A stretch of DNA of 64,000 bases from CAVXDY01 sp963760715 (GCA_963760715.1 CAVXDY010000004.1:1-64000); one strand, 5' to 3'; numbered from the stretch's first letter, positions 44,632-54,062 are shown. The notes: a model not told the origin generated them from the letters alone. Program-made: numbers and translations.

Positions 44632-45401
44632 CCGTTCTCACCGATTCCGCCCAGATGACCGCCCGGTGGCTGCGCGTCCTCTGGCGCCAGCCCTGGTACG
44701 CCGCGATCACCCTGGTCCAGCCGGTGATCTGGCTGCTCCTGTTCGGCGCGCTGTTCGAGCGCGTGGTCGAGATCCCCGGCTTCGGCGCGGACGACTACGT
44801 GGACTTCCTGCTGCCCGGGATCGTCGTCATGACCGCCCTCTTCTCCGCCGGCTGGAGCGGGATGGGCGTGATCAACGACCTCCAGAGGGGGATCATGGAC
44901 CGGTTCCTCGTCTCCCCCGTGCGCCCCGTGGCGCTGGTCGCCGGGCCGCTCGGCCAGGTCAGCGTCATCGTGGTCGTCCAGTCGCTGATCATCGTCGGCC
45001 TGGGCGCGGCGCGGGGCGCGAGCCTGTCCGGTGGAGCCCTCGGCGTCGTCGTGCTGATCGGCTGTTCCGCGCTGCTCGCGTGGGCGATCGGGTCGCTGTC
45101 CATCGGCATCGCCCTCCTCGCCCGGAAGGAGGAGACGCTGATCGGCGCGGTCAACTTCGTCGTCCTGCCGCTCACCTTCCTCTCGACGGCGTTCATGCCC
45201 AGCGATCTGAGCCCCTCGTGGGTCCGCGAGATCGCCCGGGCCAACCCGGTGAACTGGGCGATCGAGGCGGGCCGCTCGGCGCTCGCGTCCCACGTGGACT
45301 GGTCCCTCGTGGCCTCTCGGGCCGGGCTCCTCGCCGTCACCGCGCTCCTCTGCGCCTGGTTCGCCACGCGCGCCCTTCGTTCCTACCAACGCTCCGTCTG
45401 A
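44628..45401 (+). CDS. ABC-2 type exporter permease (DrrB-like)
   Basis: 257 residues with about six membrane segments (VQPVIWLLLFGALF; FLLPGIVVMTALFSAGWSGM; VSVIVVVQSLIIVGLG; LIGCSALLAWAIGSLSIGIA). ABC-2 signature LPLTFLSTAFMP...ARANPVNWAIEAGR. Partner of the ATPase encoded upstream through a four-base overlap. Confidence 0.94.
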   Translation: MTVLTDSAQMTARWLRVLWRQPWYAAITLVQPVIWLLLFGALFERVVEIPGFGADDYVDFLLPGIVVMTALFSAGWSGMGVINDLQRGIMDRFLVSPVRPVALVAGPLGQVSVIVVVQSLIIVGLGAARGASLSGGALGVVVLIGCSALLAWAIGSLSIGIALLARKEETLIGAVNFVVLPLTFLSTAFMPSDLSPSWVREIARANPVNWAIEAGRSALASHVDWSLVASRAGLLAVTALLCAWFATRALRSYQRSV

Positions 45402-45427
45402 TCCCGATCCCACTCGAGGAGGACCTC

Positions 45428-46084
45428 ATGACCGACACGACCACGACCACCATCGGGCCGTCCCTCACGACGGCGCCCCACGACACCGTGCGCCTGGAGT
45501 TCCCCCGCGGCGCCCGGCGCCTGACGCTTCAGGTGGATGCCGGGCTGCCCACCCTCTACCGGGCCCGCTTCGACGGCCCGCGGCCGGCGGTGCACGAGGC
45601 GAACGGCACCATCACGATCGACTACCCGCGCCTCGGGACGCCCGGCCGGATGGGGCTCGGCCGGCGCGCGGCCGAGATCACCCTCAGCCCGCGCGCCGCC
45701 TGGGCTCTCGCCCTCGGCGGGGTCGCGCGGATGCGCGCCGACCTGCGCGGGCTGGAGCTGCGCTCGCTCGAGGTGTCCGGGGGAGCCAGCGACCTCGACC
45801 TCGCGCTGCCGGCGCCGCGGGGCGTGGTGCCGGTCCGGATCGGAGGGGGAGCCCGGGCGGTCGCCCTGCGCCTTCCCGCCGGCTCCGCGGCGCGGCTCCG
45901 GATCGGGGGCGGCGCGAGCCGGATCACCTTCGACGACCAGTACCTCGGCGCCGTCGGCGGCGGGATCCGCCTCACGACCGATGACGCCGACGGCGCGTCC
46001 GACCGCTACGAGATCGAGGTGGGCGGCGGAGCGAGCCGCCTGACCGTGACAGTCGGAGAGACCACCCCGTCGCGGGTGGCGTGA
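45428..46084 (+). CDS. Toast-rack/LiaF-like beta-repeat protein
   Basis: 218 residues, 26 bases after the permease with GAGGAGG upstream, so part of the exporter operon. No membrane segment. Residues 115-212 contain repeated GGAS/GGGA units (VSGGASDLDLALP; IGGGARAVALRLP; IGGGASRITFDD; VGGGASRLTVTV), the right-handed beta pattern of toast-rack and LiaF C-terminal domains. LiaF-type proteins modulate envelope stress responses. A role as accessory to the exporter is inferred from position. Confidence 0.65.
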   Translation: MTDTTTTTIGPSLTTAPHDTVRLEFPRGARRLTLQVDAGLPTLYRARFDGPRPAVHEANGTITIDYPRLGTPGRMGLGRRAAEITLSPRAAWALALGGVARMRADLRGLELRSLEVSGGASDLDLALPAPRGVVPVRIGGGARAVALRLPAGSAARLRIGGGASRITFDDQYLGAVGGGIRLTTDDADGASDRYEIEVGGGASRLTVTVGETTPSRVA

Positions 46085-46286
46085 ACCACAGACCATCGAC
46101 CCGGAGGGCGGCGTCGACCGGCCGCCGTCCGGCCGCGCCGGTAGCGTGCCCGCGGCGCCGGGGGTGTCACCCCGTGCATCCGTGGCGTCACCGGTCGGTC
46201 ACAGGCCTGGGCCTACCCTCGGGGAATGTCGTCCGGCGCCTCCGCTCAAGTGGAGGGTCCGGCCGGCCGAACACCACCACATCGCC

Positions 46287-47090
46287 ATGCACACGGTCTC
46301 CGCTCCCACGCGCGGGCGCCCACTCGGCCGCGCCCTCTCCTTCCGTCACACTCTCGCCGACGGCGAGGCGGTGACCGTGCACACGGCGGTCTACCAGCGC
46401 TCGCAGGTGGCCCTTCGGGTGGTCGCCCTGGACCCCGCCGAGCCGCTCGCCGCCTGGTGCCGCCGCGCCGGCGTCGCCGATGCCCTGGTGGGGGGATTCT
46501 TCGTCACGCCCGTCGGGACCCCGCTGGGCGAGCTCTGGATCGACGGCGCCCGGCGCGCCACCACGCCCTTCGATGCGCCGTGGCACGCCGTGCGGTCCTG
46601 CGTGGCCATCGACGGCGACCGTATCGAGCTCGCCGGCCGGGCCGATCTTCCGGCCGCCCCCCGGGGGGACCTGCTCCAGGCCGGGCCCCTGCTGGTCCAG
46701 GGAGGGAGCCCGGCGACCGCCGCCGGCGACGACCGCGAGGGGTTCTCGGCCGGCAACGCCCAGTTCGACTCCGACATCACCCAGGGGCGTCATCCGCGCG
46801 CCGCCCTCGGGATCGACGGCAACGTGCTCATCGCGGTCGTCTGCGACGGCCGAGCCGACCACGAGGCGGGCCTCACCCTGCCCGAGCTCGCGCGCGTGAT
46901 GGTCGCCCTGGGCGCCCGGGACGCGATCAACCTCGACGGCGGCGGGTCGGCGACGCTCATCACCGACGGCCGCCTGCGCAACCATCCGCGCCACGCCTGG
47001 CGGCTCGATCTTCCGGGCGGCCGCCCCCTGGCCACCGCGCTGGCGCTGGCGCCGCGGGCGGCCGCTCAGCCGCCGGCCGCCGCCGCGTAG
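46287..47090 (+). CDS. Phosphodiester glycosidase (NAGPA-like) family protein
   Basis: 267 residues from ATG 46287. Family marks: ALVGGFFVTPVGTPLGELWI, the late GRHPRAALGIDGN, LTLPELARVMVALGARDAIN and LDGGGSATLI with the catalytic Asp and Gly-rich loop. Homologues remove GlcNAc or similar sugars from phosphodiesters. No signal peptide is visible. It overlaps the convergent glycosyltransferase gene by 25 bases. Confidence 0.87.
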   Translation: MHTVSAPTRGRPLGRALSFRHTLADGEAVTVHTAVYQRSQVALRVVALDPAEPLAAWCRRAGVADALVGGFFVTPVGTPLGELWIDGARRATTPFDAPWHAVRSCVAIDGDRIELAGRADLPAAPRGDLLQAGPLLVQGGSPATAAGDDREGFSAGNAQFDSDITQGRHPRAALGIDGNVLIAVVCDGRADHEAGLTLPELARVMVALGARDAINLDGGGSATLITDGRLRNHPRHAWRLDLPGGRPLATALALAPRAAAQPPAAAA

Positions 47091-48481
47091 ATCCGCTCCA
47101 CCCGGCGGGCGAGGCCCGACCAGGAGTAAGGCCGGATCACCCGCTCGCGCCCGGCCGCGCCGCGCCGCACGCGCTCGACGGGATCGCGCGCCGCCTCCAC
47201 GAGGGCGTCGGCCAGCGACTCCTCGTCGTCGGGCCGCACGAGCCAGCCGGAGCGCGAGGGTGAGGCGGGGTCGGCGTCGATGAAGGTGGGTGGGGCGCCC
47301 GCCGCACAGGCGATGGGCGGCACTCCCATCGCCATGGCCTCGATGTAGGCCAGCCCGAAGCGCTCCTGGATCGAGGGGACCGCCATCACGTCGGAGGCCG
47401 CCAGCGCGCCGGGAAGCTCGGCGTGATCGCGCCACCCCGCGAGGAAGATCTCGCGACCCCACGGCGAGCGGGCGGCGGCGTCGGCGGGGTGCTCGCCCTC
47501 CCACTCGCCGGGGAATCCGCCCCACAGCACCAGGGGCAGCGGCGCCGACAGGCGTGCCCGGGCGAGGGCGTGCGCGCGCACCAGCAGCGCCGCGCGCTTG
47601 ACCGCCGTGAAGCGCCCGACGAACAACACGAGGGTGGCCTCCGGGTCGAGGAGCGGGGCGATCTGCGCGGGCGAGTAGCGGACGCTGCCGGGCTCGGGGC
47701 CGTCCGGGGACCAGCCCCGCGGCTCCTCCACCAGCCGGCGCCGCCACAGGGCCCGCCGCTCCTCGGGACCCGCGCGCCGGCCGTCGAACATCCGCGGGTC
47801 GATGCCGTTGGGCATCACCTCCACCCGGTCGGGCGGGAGCCCCAGGAGCTGGAGCGCGCTGCGCGCGGACGGCTCCGACGAGACGATCACCCGCGCCGAG
47901 CCGGCCCCCCAGCGGCGCATCCGGGCGATCCACGCGCCCGCGTGGGCCCCGGCGCTCCGCCCCGCGAGCTGGTCGAGCATCAGCAACTCGGTGCCGTGCA
48001 GGTGCGTGACCACGGGGAGGTCGGGCCGCAGGCGCGCCATCGCCTCGTGCACCGGGGTCAGATGGTGAAGGTGGGCGACGGTCACGTCGTCGAGCACGCC
48101 GGGGGCGGCGAGCAGCCGCGACCACTCCGCCACGAGGTGCTCGTAGACCGTCTCGTCGAGCCCGGCCATCAGGCGGTCCGGCGCCCCCGGGCGGTCCTCG
48201 TAGGAGGGGTGCATGGGGGGCGACGCGAGCAGCGGATCGGGCGCGAGCAGGGCGGCGTCGTACGGGACCGGCACCACGTCGAGGCCGGCGAAGAACGTCA
48301 TGGCGTTGCCCGGGCCGCCGGGGGGGCCGACCGATCCGCTCACGATGCGCGGCCTCCATCGCGAGGGCCCCTCGTCGATCGCCCGCGCCAGGTACCGCAC
48401 CACCTGGGCCGACCCGCCCCTCGGGAAGAACATCAGCACCTGAAGGGCGACGGGATCGCGAGGTTTGTCGCGATCCGGCAT
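47066..48481 (-). CDS. Family 4 glycosyltransferase
   Basis: 471 residues, GT-B fold. N-terminal domain with VLMFFPRGGSAQVVRYLARA and HLHHLTPVHEAMARL. The C-terminal donor-binding domain carries VLFVGRFTAVKRAALLVRAH, GWRDHAELPGALAASDVMAV, PSIQERFGLAYIEAMAMGVP (the EX7E motif) and PPIACAAGAPP. Transfers a sugar from a nucleotide donor; acceptor unknown. Convergent with the phosphodiester glycosidase gene, which may act on the same glycan. Confidence 0.92.
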   Translation of the reverse strand: MPDRDKPRDPVALQVLMFFPRGGSAQVVRYLARAIDEGPSRWRPRIVSGSVGPPGGPGNAMTFFAGLDVVPVPYDAALLAPDPLLASPPMHPSYEDRPGAPDRLMAGLDETVYEHLVAEWSRLLAAPGVLDDVTVAHLHHLTPVHEAMARLRPDLPVVTHLHGTELLMLDQLAGRSAGAHAGAWIARMRRWGAGSARVIVSSEPSARSALQLLGLPPDRVEVMPNGIDPRMFDGRRAGPEERRALWRRRLVEEPRGWSPDGPEPGSVRYSPAQIAPLLDPEATLVLFVGRFTAVKRAALLVRAHALARARLSAPLPLVLWGGFPGEWEGEHPADAAARSPWGREIFLAGWRDHAELPGALAASDVMAVPSIQERFGLAYIEAMAMGVPPIACAAGAPPTFIDADPASPSRSGWLVRPDDEESLADALVEAARDPVERVRRGAAGRERVIRPYSWSGLARRVERIYAAAAGG

Positions 48482-48549
48482 CCCCGGACTATCGCAGGCC
48501 GCCCGTCACGCCCATCACGGGGGGCTCGCCGAATGGGAAGCTGGCCCCC

Positions 48550-49512
48550 GTGGATCCGTTCGCCGGCCTCTCCGATGACGACCGCGCGCTGCTGCGACCG
48601 GCTCCGCTGCCCCTGCGCGTCGAGCCGATGAAGGCCGTGCTCACCGACGAGCCCTTCTCGGATCCGGACTGGATCTACGAGCGCAAGCTCGACGGGATCC
48701 GGTGCGTGGCGACCAAGGACGAGGCCCGCGCCCGGCTGGCGTCGCGCAACGGCCTGAGCCTCGACGCGCGCTTCCCCGAGGTCGTCACGGCGCTCGACGG
48801 CGACGCGGCCGGAGGCTTCGTGGTGGACGGGGAGGTCGTGGCCTTCGAGGGTGAGCGGACGAGCTTCGCGCGGCTGCAGCAGCGCGGCGAGCGTGAGGTC
48901 CCGGTGTTCCTCTACGTCTTCGACCTGCTCCATCTGGCCGGGCACGACACCACCGCGCTGCCCCTGCGGGCGCGCAAGGGCCTGCTGCGCCGCGCGCTCT
49001 CGTTCGGCGGCCCGGTTCGCCTGACGCCGCACCGCAACCGCGACGGCGAGGAGCTCTTCCGCGAGGCGTGCCGGAAGGGCTGGGAGGGCCTGATCGCCAA
49101 GCGCGCCGACTCCCCCTACACGCAGGGCCGTTCCCGCGACTGGCTCAAGTTCAAGTGCTCGGCCGAGCAGGAGCTCGTGGTCGGCGGCTACACCGCGCCG
49201 CGGGGGAGCCGGACCGAGCTGGGCGCACTGCTGCTGGGCCACTACGAGGACGGCCGGCTGCGCTACGCGGGCAAGGTCGGCACCGGCTTCACGCAGGCCA
49301 CGCTGAGCGAGTTGGCCGAGTTGCTGGCGCCGCTGCGCCGGGACGCCTCGCCGTTCGCCGACCCGGTGCGCGAGCGCGACGCCACCTGGGTGGAGCCGCG
49401 CCTCGTGGCGCAGGTGGGCTTCACGGAGTGGACGCGCGACGGCCGCCTGCGCCACCCTCGCTTCCTGGGGCTGCGCGACGACAAGGCGGCGGAGGAGGTG
49501 GTGCGCGAATGA
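48550..49512 (+). CDS. ATP-dependent DNA ligase, LigD-type ligase domain
   Basis: 320 residues from GTG 48550. Nucleotidyltransferase motif I is ERKLDGIRC (Lys is the adenylation site), with motif III FLYVFDLLHLAG, motif IV GWEGLIAKRADSPY and motif V DWLKFKC. The C-terminal OB domain has VVGGYTAPRG and YAGKVGTGFT. This is the ligase part of bacterial non-homologous end joining. Its stop overlaps the polymerase gene start (ATGA), so LigD is encoded as two proteins. No Ku gene is in the window. Confidence 0.93.
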   Translation: MDPFAGLSDDDRALLRPAPLPLRVEPMKAVLTDEPFSDPDWIYERKLDGIRCVATKDEARARLASRNGLSLDARFPEVVTALDGDAAGGFVVDGEVVAFEGERTSFARLQQRGEREVPVFLYVFDLLHLAGHDTTALPLRARKGLLRRALSFGGPVRLTPHRNRDGEELFREACRKGWEGLIAKRADSPYTQGRSRDWLKFKCSAEQELVVGGYTAPRGSRTELGALLLGHYEDGRLRYAGKVGTGFTQATLSELAELLAPLRRDASPFADPVRERDATWVEPRLVAQVGFTEWTRDGRLRHPRFLGLRDDKAAEEVVRE

Positions 49513-50417
49513 GCGACGGCGTCCGGACGGGACGCCGGACGATCCCGATCAGCCACCCCGACCGGGTGCTCTTCCCGGACGCGGGCCTGACCAAGCTGGA
49601 CCTTGCCCGGTACTACGCGAGCGTCGCGGAGGTCATGGTCCCGCACGTGCGCGGGCGGCCGCTCGCCCTGCACAGCTTCCCTCAGGGCATCGAGGGCAAC
49701 GGGTTCTTCGTGAAGGACGTCCCGCGGCACTTCCCCGACTGGATCACGACCGTCGCGGTGCCGAAGCGCGAGGGCGGGACCATCCACCAGGTCCTGGCCG
49801 ACGACGGCGCCACGCTCGTGTACCTGGCGGGGCAGAACGTGATCACCCCCCACATCTGGACGAGCCGCGCCGACCGGCTGGAGTTCCCGGACCGCCTGAT
49901 CTTCGACCTCGACCCGTCCACCCGGCGCTTCGCCGAGGTCCGCGCCGCGGCCCGGCGGCTGGGCGACCTCCTGCGCGACATCGGGCTCGCGCCGTTCGCG
50001 ATGACGACCGGCTCGCGCGGGCTGCACGTGGTCGTCCCCCTGCGCCGGACCGCGGACTACGAGGCGGTCCACGACTTCTCGCGCGCCGTGGCGGCGGCGC
50101 TGGTGGAGGAGGACCCCCGCACGCTGACCGTGGAGTTCCGCCGCGAGAACCGTGGCGAGCGCATCTTCGTCGACGTCGGGCGCAACGCCTACGGCCAGCA
50201 CGCGGTCGCGCCCTACGCGGTCCGCCCCCTGCCGACCGCGCCGGTGGCGACGCCGCTGCGATGGGAGGAGCTCGACGACCGGGGGCTGAAGCCGCGCGGC
50301 TGGACCGTCGCCACGATCGGCGACCGCCTCGCCGACGGCGGCGATCCGTGGCGCGGCATCACCCGGCACGCCCGGTCGATCGGCCCCGCCCGCCGCGCGC
50401 TGGATCAGCGCCGGTAG
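49509..50417 (+). CDS. LigD-type NHEJ polymerase/primase
   Basis: 302 residues. LigD polymerase hallmarks: ISHPDRVLFPDAGLTKLDLA, YYASVAEVMVPHVRGRPLAL, GFFVKDVPRHFP, metal-binding Asp pair in LIFDLDPS, TTGSRGLHVVVPL and IFVDVGRNAYGQHAVAPYAV. Fills gaps and adds ribonucleotides at broken ends. Coupled to the ligase gene upstream; no nuclease domain is present in either protein. Confidence 0.95.
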   Translation: MSDGVRTGRRTIPISHPDRVLFPDAGLTKLDLARYYASVAEVMVPHVRGRPLALHSFPQGIEGNGFFVKDVPRHFPDWITTVAVPKREGGTIHQVLADDGATLVYLAGQNVITPHIWTSRADRLEFPDRLIFDLDPSTRRFAEVRAAARRLGDLLRDIGLAPFAMTTGSRGLHVVVPLRRTADYEAVHDFSRAVAAALVEEDPRTLTVEFRRENRGERIFVDVGRNAYGQHAVAPYAVRPLPTAPVATPLRWEELDDRGLKPRGWTVATIGDRLADGGDPWRGITRHARSIGPARRALDQRR

Positions 50418-50420
50418 CCC

Positions 50421-50957
50421 TCAGGCGAGAAGCTCGAGGTCCAGCCGCATGGCGTCGTGATCGCTGCGTGGGCGACCCTCCTCGTCCCTTCGGTCGACCC
50501 CGGCGACGTCCCGCGCCGTGAGCCCCGGCGCGGAATGCGCTTGGTGAAGTCGCCGAGCATGAGCGGCGGCATCGACCGGTCCTCCCACGCCCCGCGGTTG
50601 CGGCGGCCGGTGGTGACGTGCGCGTGGCTCCACGGGATGCAGACCCCCGTCAGCCGCAGCGATTCATCTGGCGTGGGGCAGGTGGCGGCGACGTAGCGCC
50701 CCGGCGGAAGGCCCTCGGCGCCAACCGCGTCGATGTCATCCAGGGGTCAGCGACTCCACAGGATCACCTTCCGCCGTCCACCCCTTACCCCGTAGCCGGC
50801 GTCGGGCTCGCTCTGGGCCACCCGGCCGCCCGCCGGAAGGATGTCGCGGTCGGCCTCAGTGGCGCAGAGGATGTCCGGCTCGAGGTCGGCGAGTCGCTGG
50901 GCGATGCGCTCCCGGCGCGCGCGGGGCCCATTCCAGATTCCAGGTGACGACCCTCAG
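50421..50957 (-). pseudogene. Decayed endonuclease/exonuclease/phosphatase-fold gene
   Basis: Read on the minus strand it begins LRVVTWNLEW (CTG where ATG is expected). After a one-base loss near 50915 it continues RERIAQRLADLEPDILCATE. An in-frame TGA at 50747-50749 sits where WSRWPL would be expected. It goes on with GLPPGRYVAATCP and LTGVCIPWSHAHV, then jumps past the middle of the domain to the terminal SDHDAMRLDLELL. The lesions (start, frameshift, stop, internal deletion) mark a pseudogene. It directly follows the intact EEP-fold gene. Confidence 0.75.
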
Positions 50958-51607
50958 GGGATCACCACTTCGATGACGTACGCGTCGTGGTCGCTGAGGC
51001 GGGTGCCGTCGATCTCGGCGACCACCCGACGGAAGGACTCGACCTGCCAGGCGGCCGGGACGGCGATGTGGTCGATGCTCCAGAGGCCGCGCACGGCATG
51101 CGGCACGGTGGCCGTCGCGACCTCCAGCCCCGCGTCGGCCACCAGCCTCTGGATCGCCCGGCGCCCGGCGACGGTCCCCGCATGCTCCGTTCCGCGCATC
51201 GCGTGATTCCAGTCGCCTCCCCAGACCACGGGGCCGTCGGCGGACATCACGGTCGGTCGAAGGATGTCGAGTGCCGCGATGGTGATGCTCGCGATGTCGG
51301 GCCCCTCATCGGGCCAACACGGGCGGGCGCCTCTCCAGGGCAGCACACAGCTGCACAGCAGCAGCTCCCCCCTGCGCCCCACGGCCGCCGCGGGGTGCGG
51401 CGAGGGACATGGGACGAGGGTCTGCCCGCCCCACACCGCCGCCCAGGACTTCCGCGCGCGCATGATCTCCGACCTGGCGAGCTCGCCACCATCGATCGTC
51501 GCGGCGTCGGGGACCTCCGTGAGGAGCCAGGCGTCGCACTTCTGGTCCTGGAGGAACTCTTGATGGCGCGACCAGCGGCCCGCGAGGTTCCACGTTCCGA
51601 TGCGCAT
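50954..51607 (-). CDS. Endonuclease/exonuclease/phosphatase family protein
   Basis: 217 residues from ATG 51607. EEP fold: MRIGTWNLAGRW (Asn metal ligand), LLTEVPDAATID (Glu), VVWGGDWNHAMRG (Asp/Asn), SIDHIAVPAAW (Asp-His) and the C-terminal TRLSDHDAYVIEV (SDH). All catalytic positions are present. The substrate could be DNA, RNA or a phosphoester. Start of the decayed copy overlaps its stop, so the two were probably one operon of related nucleases. Confidence 0.87.
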   Translation of the reverse strand: MRIGTWNLAGRWSRHQEFLQDQKCDAWLLTEVPDAATIDGGELARSEIMRARKSWAAVWGGQTLVPCPSPHPAAAVGRRGELLLCSCVLPWRGARPCWPDEGPDIASITIAALDILRPTVMSADGPVVWGGDWNHAMRGTEHAGTVAGRRAIQRLVADAGLEVATATVPHAVRGLWSIDHIAVPAAWQVESFRRVVAEIDGTRLSDHDAYVIEVVIP

Positions 51608-51802
51608 CGCGGCATCGTGCCGATGCGGGCGGGTGACGGGAACCCCCCGGACGGCGAGCTGACCCCTCGTGCGGGCCTGAACGTAGGATGACCCTCCGAT
51701 GAGCACCGACGCTGGCGCACCCACGGCGCCGGGAATCTCCGAACCGCCCTCTCATCCGTTGGGGCCGCCGTGGCTCAGCCGCGCGGGCACCCCCCGGGTC
51801 CC

Positions 51803-52177
51803 TCAGGGGCAGGTGACGATCATCGTGTCCGACAGGTAGGTGATCTCGCCGTTGACCTCCACCTTGATCACCACGGAGTGCGGGCCGGGGTTCAGGTTCA
51901 GCGGCACGATCACGTCCATGGGCCGGGGGCCGACGCGGCGATAGCCGTCGCTGAGCACGGCCTTGTTGTCGTAGATGATCTCGTTGGCCAGGGTTCCACG
52001 CGGGTAGCCTCTGTGGGTGAACCGGGCCACGGCGCACGTCGGGATCGCGACGGCGGACGACTCGGCCACGGGCTTGGGAGGACGCGGCTTGACGGTGCTG
52101 ACGTCGCGGGGACTCGCGATCCCCACGACGATCCCCCCGGCCACGAGCAGGGCCAGGATGATCCCCACACGCCTCAT
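51803..52177 (-). CDS. Small secreted protein of unknown function
   Basis: 124 residues from ATG 52177, with GAGGAGGAG just upstream. A signal sequence or anchor (VGIILALLVAGGIVVGIA) is followed by a Pro/Lys linker and a short beta domain (ANEIIYDNKAVLSDGYRRVG; IVPLNLNPGPHSVVIKVEVN; TYLSDTMIVTCP) with two Cys that could pair. No family recognised. Confidence 0.7.
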   Translation of the reverse strand: MRRVGIILALLVAGGIVVGIASPRDVSTVKPRPPKPVAESSAVAIPTCAVARFTHRGYPRGTLANEIIYDNKAVLSDGYRRVGPRPMDVIVPLNLNPGPHSVVIKVEVNGEITYLSDTMIVTCP

Positions 52178-52280
52178 GTCTCCTCCTCGGGTGGACGAGT
52201 GCGCTTTGCGGATCGGCATCCGCATTCCGCGACCTCATCCCCCGATGGAGTGATTCAGCGCCGGCGAGCTCCGGCAGGGC

Positions 52281-53411
52281 TCAGCCGCCGGCCGCCCCGG
52301 ACGAGACCGGCACGACGGCGGTCTCGGCCCGGCCCATCTCCCTCAGCCATCGCGTGTGCGACACGAGGGCGGAGCGGAGCGTGCGATGCGCCTGATAGCG
52401 CACCCCGTGGCGGGCGCAGACCTCGCGCACGATGGGCGCCACCGCCGGGTAGTGCATGTGGCAGACCCGCGAGAACAGGTGGTGCTCGATCTGGAAGTTG
52501 AGCCCGCCCAGGTACCAGGCCAGCAACCGGTTGCGCGGGGCGAAGTCCACGGTGGTCTCCACCTGGTGGCGGGCCCACTCGGTGCGCTGCTCGGCGACGG
52601 ACAGCTCCTGCGCGCTCGGGAAGTCGGCCTCCTCCATGCAGTGCGCGAGCTGGAAGGTCACGGCCAGGGTGACCGCCAGGACGAACGACACGGCGCCGAA
52701 GACCACGGCCACGGCCCAGACCGGATTGAGGAGGACGGGGATCACCAGGGCCCAGGTCACGAAGGCCACCTTCCCCCCCCAGAATCCGGCGAGCTGCCCG
52801 CCGCGGGGCCACCGCAGCGGCGTCTCGGCCACCCGGCCCTCGCGCAGGTAGCCGAAGTCCCCGGTCGTGTGCCACTTGATCGCGAAGAGCCCGTACAGCA
52901 GCCACATGTAGAAGTGCTGGAAGCGGTGCACCCGGCGGCGCGGCTGCTCGGGCGCCAGCCGGGCGAACGGCATCGAGTCGATGTCCGAGTCGGCGCCGGC
53001 GATGTTGGTGAAGGTGTGGTGGACCACGTTGTGCTTCGTGCGCCACACGTAGGAGCTGGCGCCCATGAAGTCCATGGAGAAGCACATGGCGCGGTTCAGG
53101 CGGCGGCTGGGCGAGTAGCAGCCGTGGTTGGCGTCGTGGGTGATGTTGAAGCCCAGGCCGGCGAGGGCGAGGCCGAGGGAGATCGACAGGAGCGCGACCT
53201 GCCACCAGGTGAGGGCGGCGAACACCAGCAGGGCCCACGAGGCCGCGACCCACACGAGCATCGTGGCGCTCTTGAGGTACATCCGGACCTGCGCGCGGCG
53301 CACGCGGCGGCGATCCTGGAGGTACAGGCCCACGCGGGCCTTCAGCTCGTCGTAGAAGTCACCGCCACCCTTGAAGTCGATCCGTGACGCGGCGAGCCGC
53401 TCGGGGCTCAC
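52281..53411 (-). CDS. Acyl-lipid/acyl-CoA fatty acid desaturase
   Basis: 376 residues from GTG 53411. Three His boxes: HDANHG (about 92), HNVVHH (about 127) and QIEHHLF (about 307). The QxxHH third box is that of front-end or delta-5/6-like linoleoyl desaturases. About four membrane segments lie between the boxes. An integral membrane diiron enzyme that needs an electron donor; no cytochrome b5 domain is fused. It starts three bases after the STAS gene stop, so they may be co-transcribed. Confidence 0.92.
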   Translation of the reverse strand: MSPERLAASRIDFKGGGDFYDELKARVGLYLQDRRRVRRAQVRMYLKSATMLVWVAASWALLVFAALTWWQVALLSISLGLALAGLGFNITHDANHGCYSPSRRLNRAMCFSMDFMGASSYVWRTKHNVVHHTFTNIAGADSDIDSMPFARLAPEQPRRRVHRFQHFYMWLLYGLFAIKWHTTGDFGYLREGRVAETPLRWPRGGQLAGFWGGKVAFVTWALVIPVLLNPVWAVAVVFGAVSFVLAVTLAVTFQLAHCMEEADFPSAQELSVAEQRTEWARHQVETTVDFAPRNRLLAWYLGGLNFQIEHHLFSRVCHMHYPAVAPIVREVCARHGVRYQAHRTLRSALVSHTRWLREMGRAETAVVPVSSGAAGG

Positions 53412-53413
53412 CC

Positions 53414-53833
53414 TCACGTGCCGTACATCCTCGACTCGGCATCCGCCGCGAGCGCCAGCGACTCGCGGCCGGGAGCACGCGACGGCGAGGGCCGGGGCGT
53501 CGAGAGGTCGAGATCCACGATCCCGCACACCGCCAGGAGGCGCTGCACCCCCGGCGCGGTGTGGCTCACCGTGAGGGACCCGCCCGCCCTGGTCACGCGG
53601 CGGCGGGCGCGGATGATGAACTCGAGGCCGCTGGCGTCGATGAAGGCGACGTCGCCCAGGTCGAGCACCACGTCCGCGCGGGCGCGTGAGACGGAGTCCA
53701 CGATCGCCCGGGCGACCTCCGAGATCACGGCGTCGTCGAGATCGCCCCGGACGGCGATCGTCACCACCTCGTCGGCCAGCGCCGTCTCCACCATCACGCC
53801 CGACGGGCCGGTTGCCACATCTGCCGTTGCCAT
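53414..53833 (-). CDS. STAS-domain anti-sigma factor antagonist
   Basis: 139 residues from ATG 53833 (GTG 53842 is possible). The STAS fold includes VTIAVRGDLDDAVISEVARA, VVLDLGDVAFIDASGLEFII, whose Ser (about 68) is the usual phosphorylation site. A tail of about 30 residues after LLAVCGIVDLDLS is not part of the domain. Upstream lies hairpin element A (53863-53887). Probably senses stress through a partner kinase encoded elsewhere. Confidence 0.9.
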   Translation of the reverse strand: MATADVATGPSGVMVETALADEVVTIAVRGDLDDAVISEVARAIVDSVSRARADVVLDLGDVAFIDASGLEFIIRARRRVTRAGGSLTVSHTAPGVQRLLAVCGIVDLDLSTPRPSPSRAPGRESLALAADAESRMYGT

Positions 53834-53862
53834 CCGAACCACCCCGATCGCCCGCTTGATGG

Positions 53863-53887
53863 GACGCTGCCGGGGTCTGGGGCAGCG
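53863..53887 (-). promoter_or_regulatory. Conserved hairpin element, copy A (before STAS gene)
   Basis: On the minus strand: CGCTGCC, loop CCAGACCCC, GGCAGCG, then TC. Seven fully paired base pairs. It ends 30 bases before ATG 53833. Three other copies occur at 54063, 55726 and 56720 with the same loop and orientation towards their downstream gene. Confidence 0.7.
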
Positions 53888-54062
53888 AGCTCCCGCTATT
53901 CAGGCCTTCTGGCCTCCGCTCTGCACTGCCGCTCGACGATCCTCGTGCCACACGAGGCTCTCCGAGAGAGCGGAGTCGAAGACGGGGCCCGGCAAGGGGG
54001 AGCCGTGTTCGCACCCGCTCCGCTGCCAACCGACCTTCTCACTGCGCGTCCGTGCGGGACAG

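Noticed and set aside
53863..53887. Hairpin element as a standard ANTAR double hexaloop
   Set aside because: The loop is nine bases and lacks the A1/G4 hexaloop pattern, so a known ANTAR target was not called.
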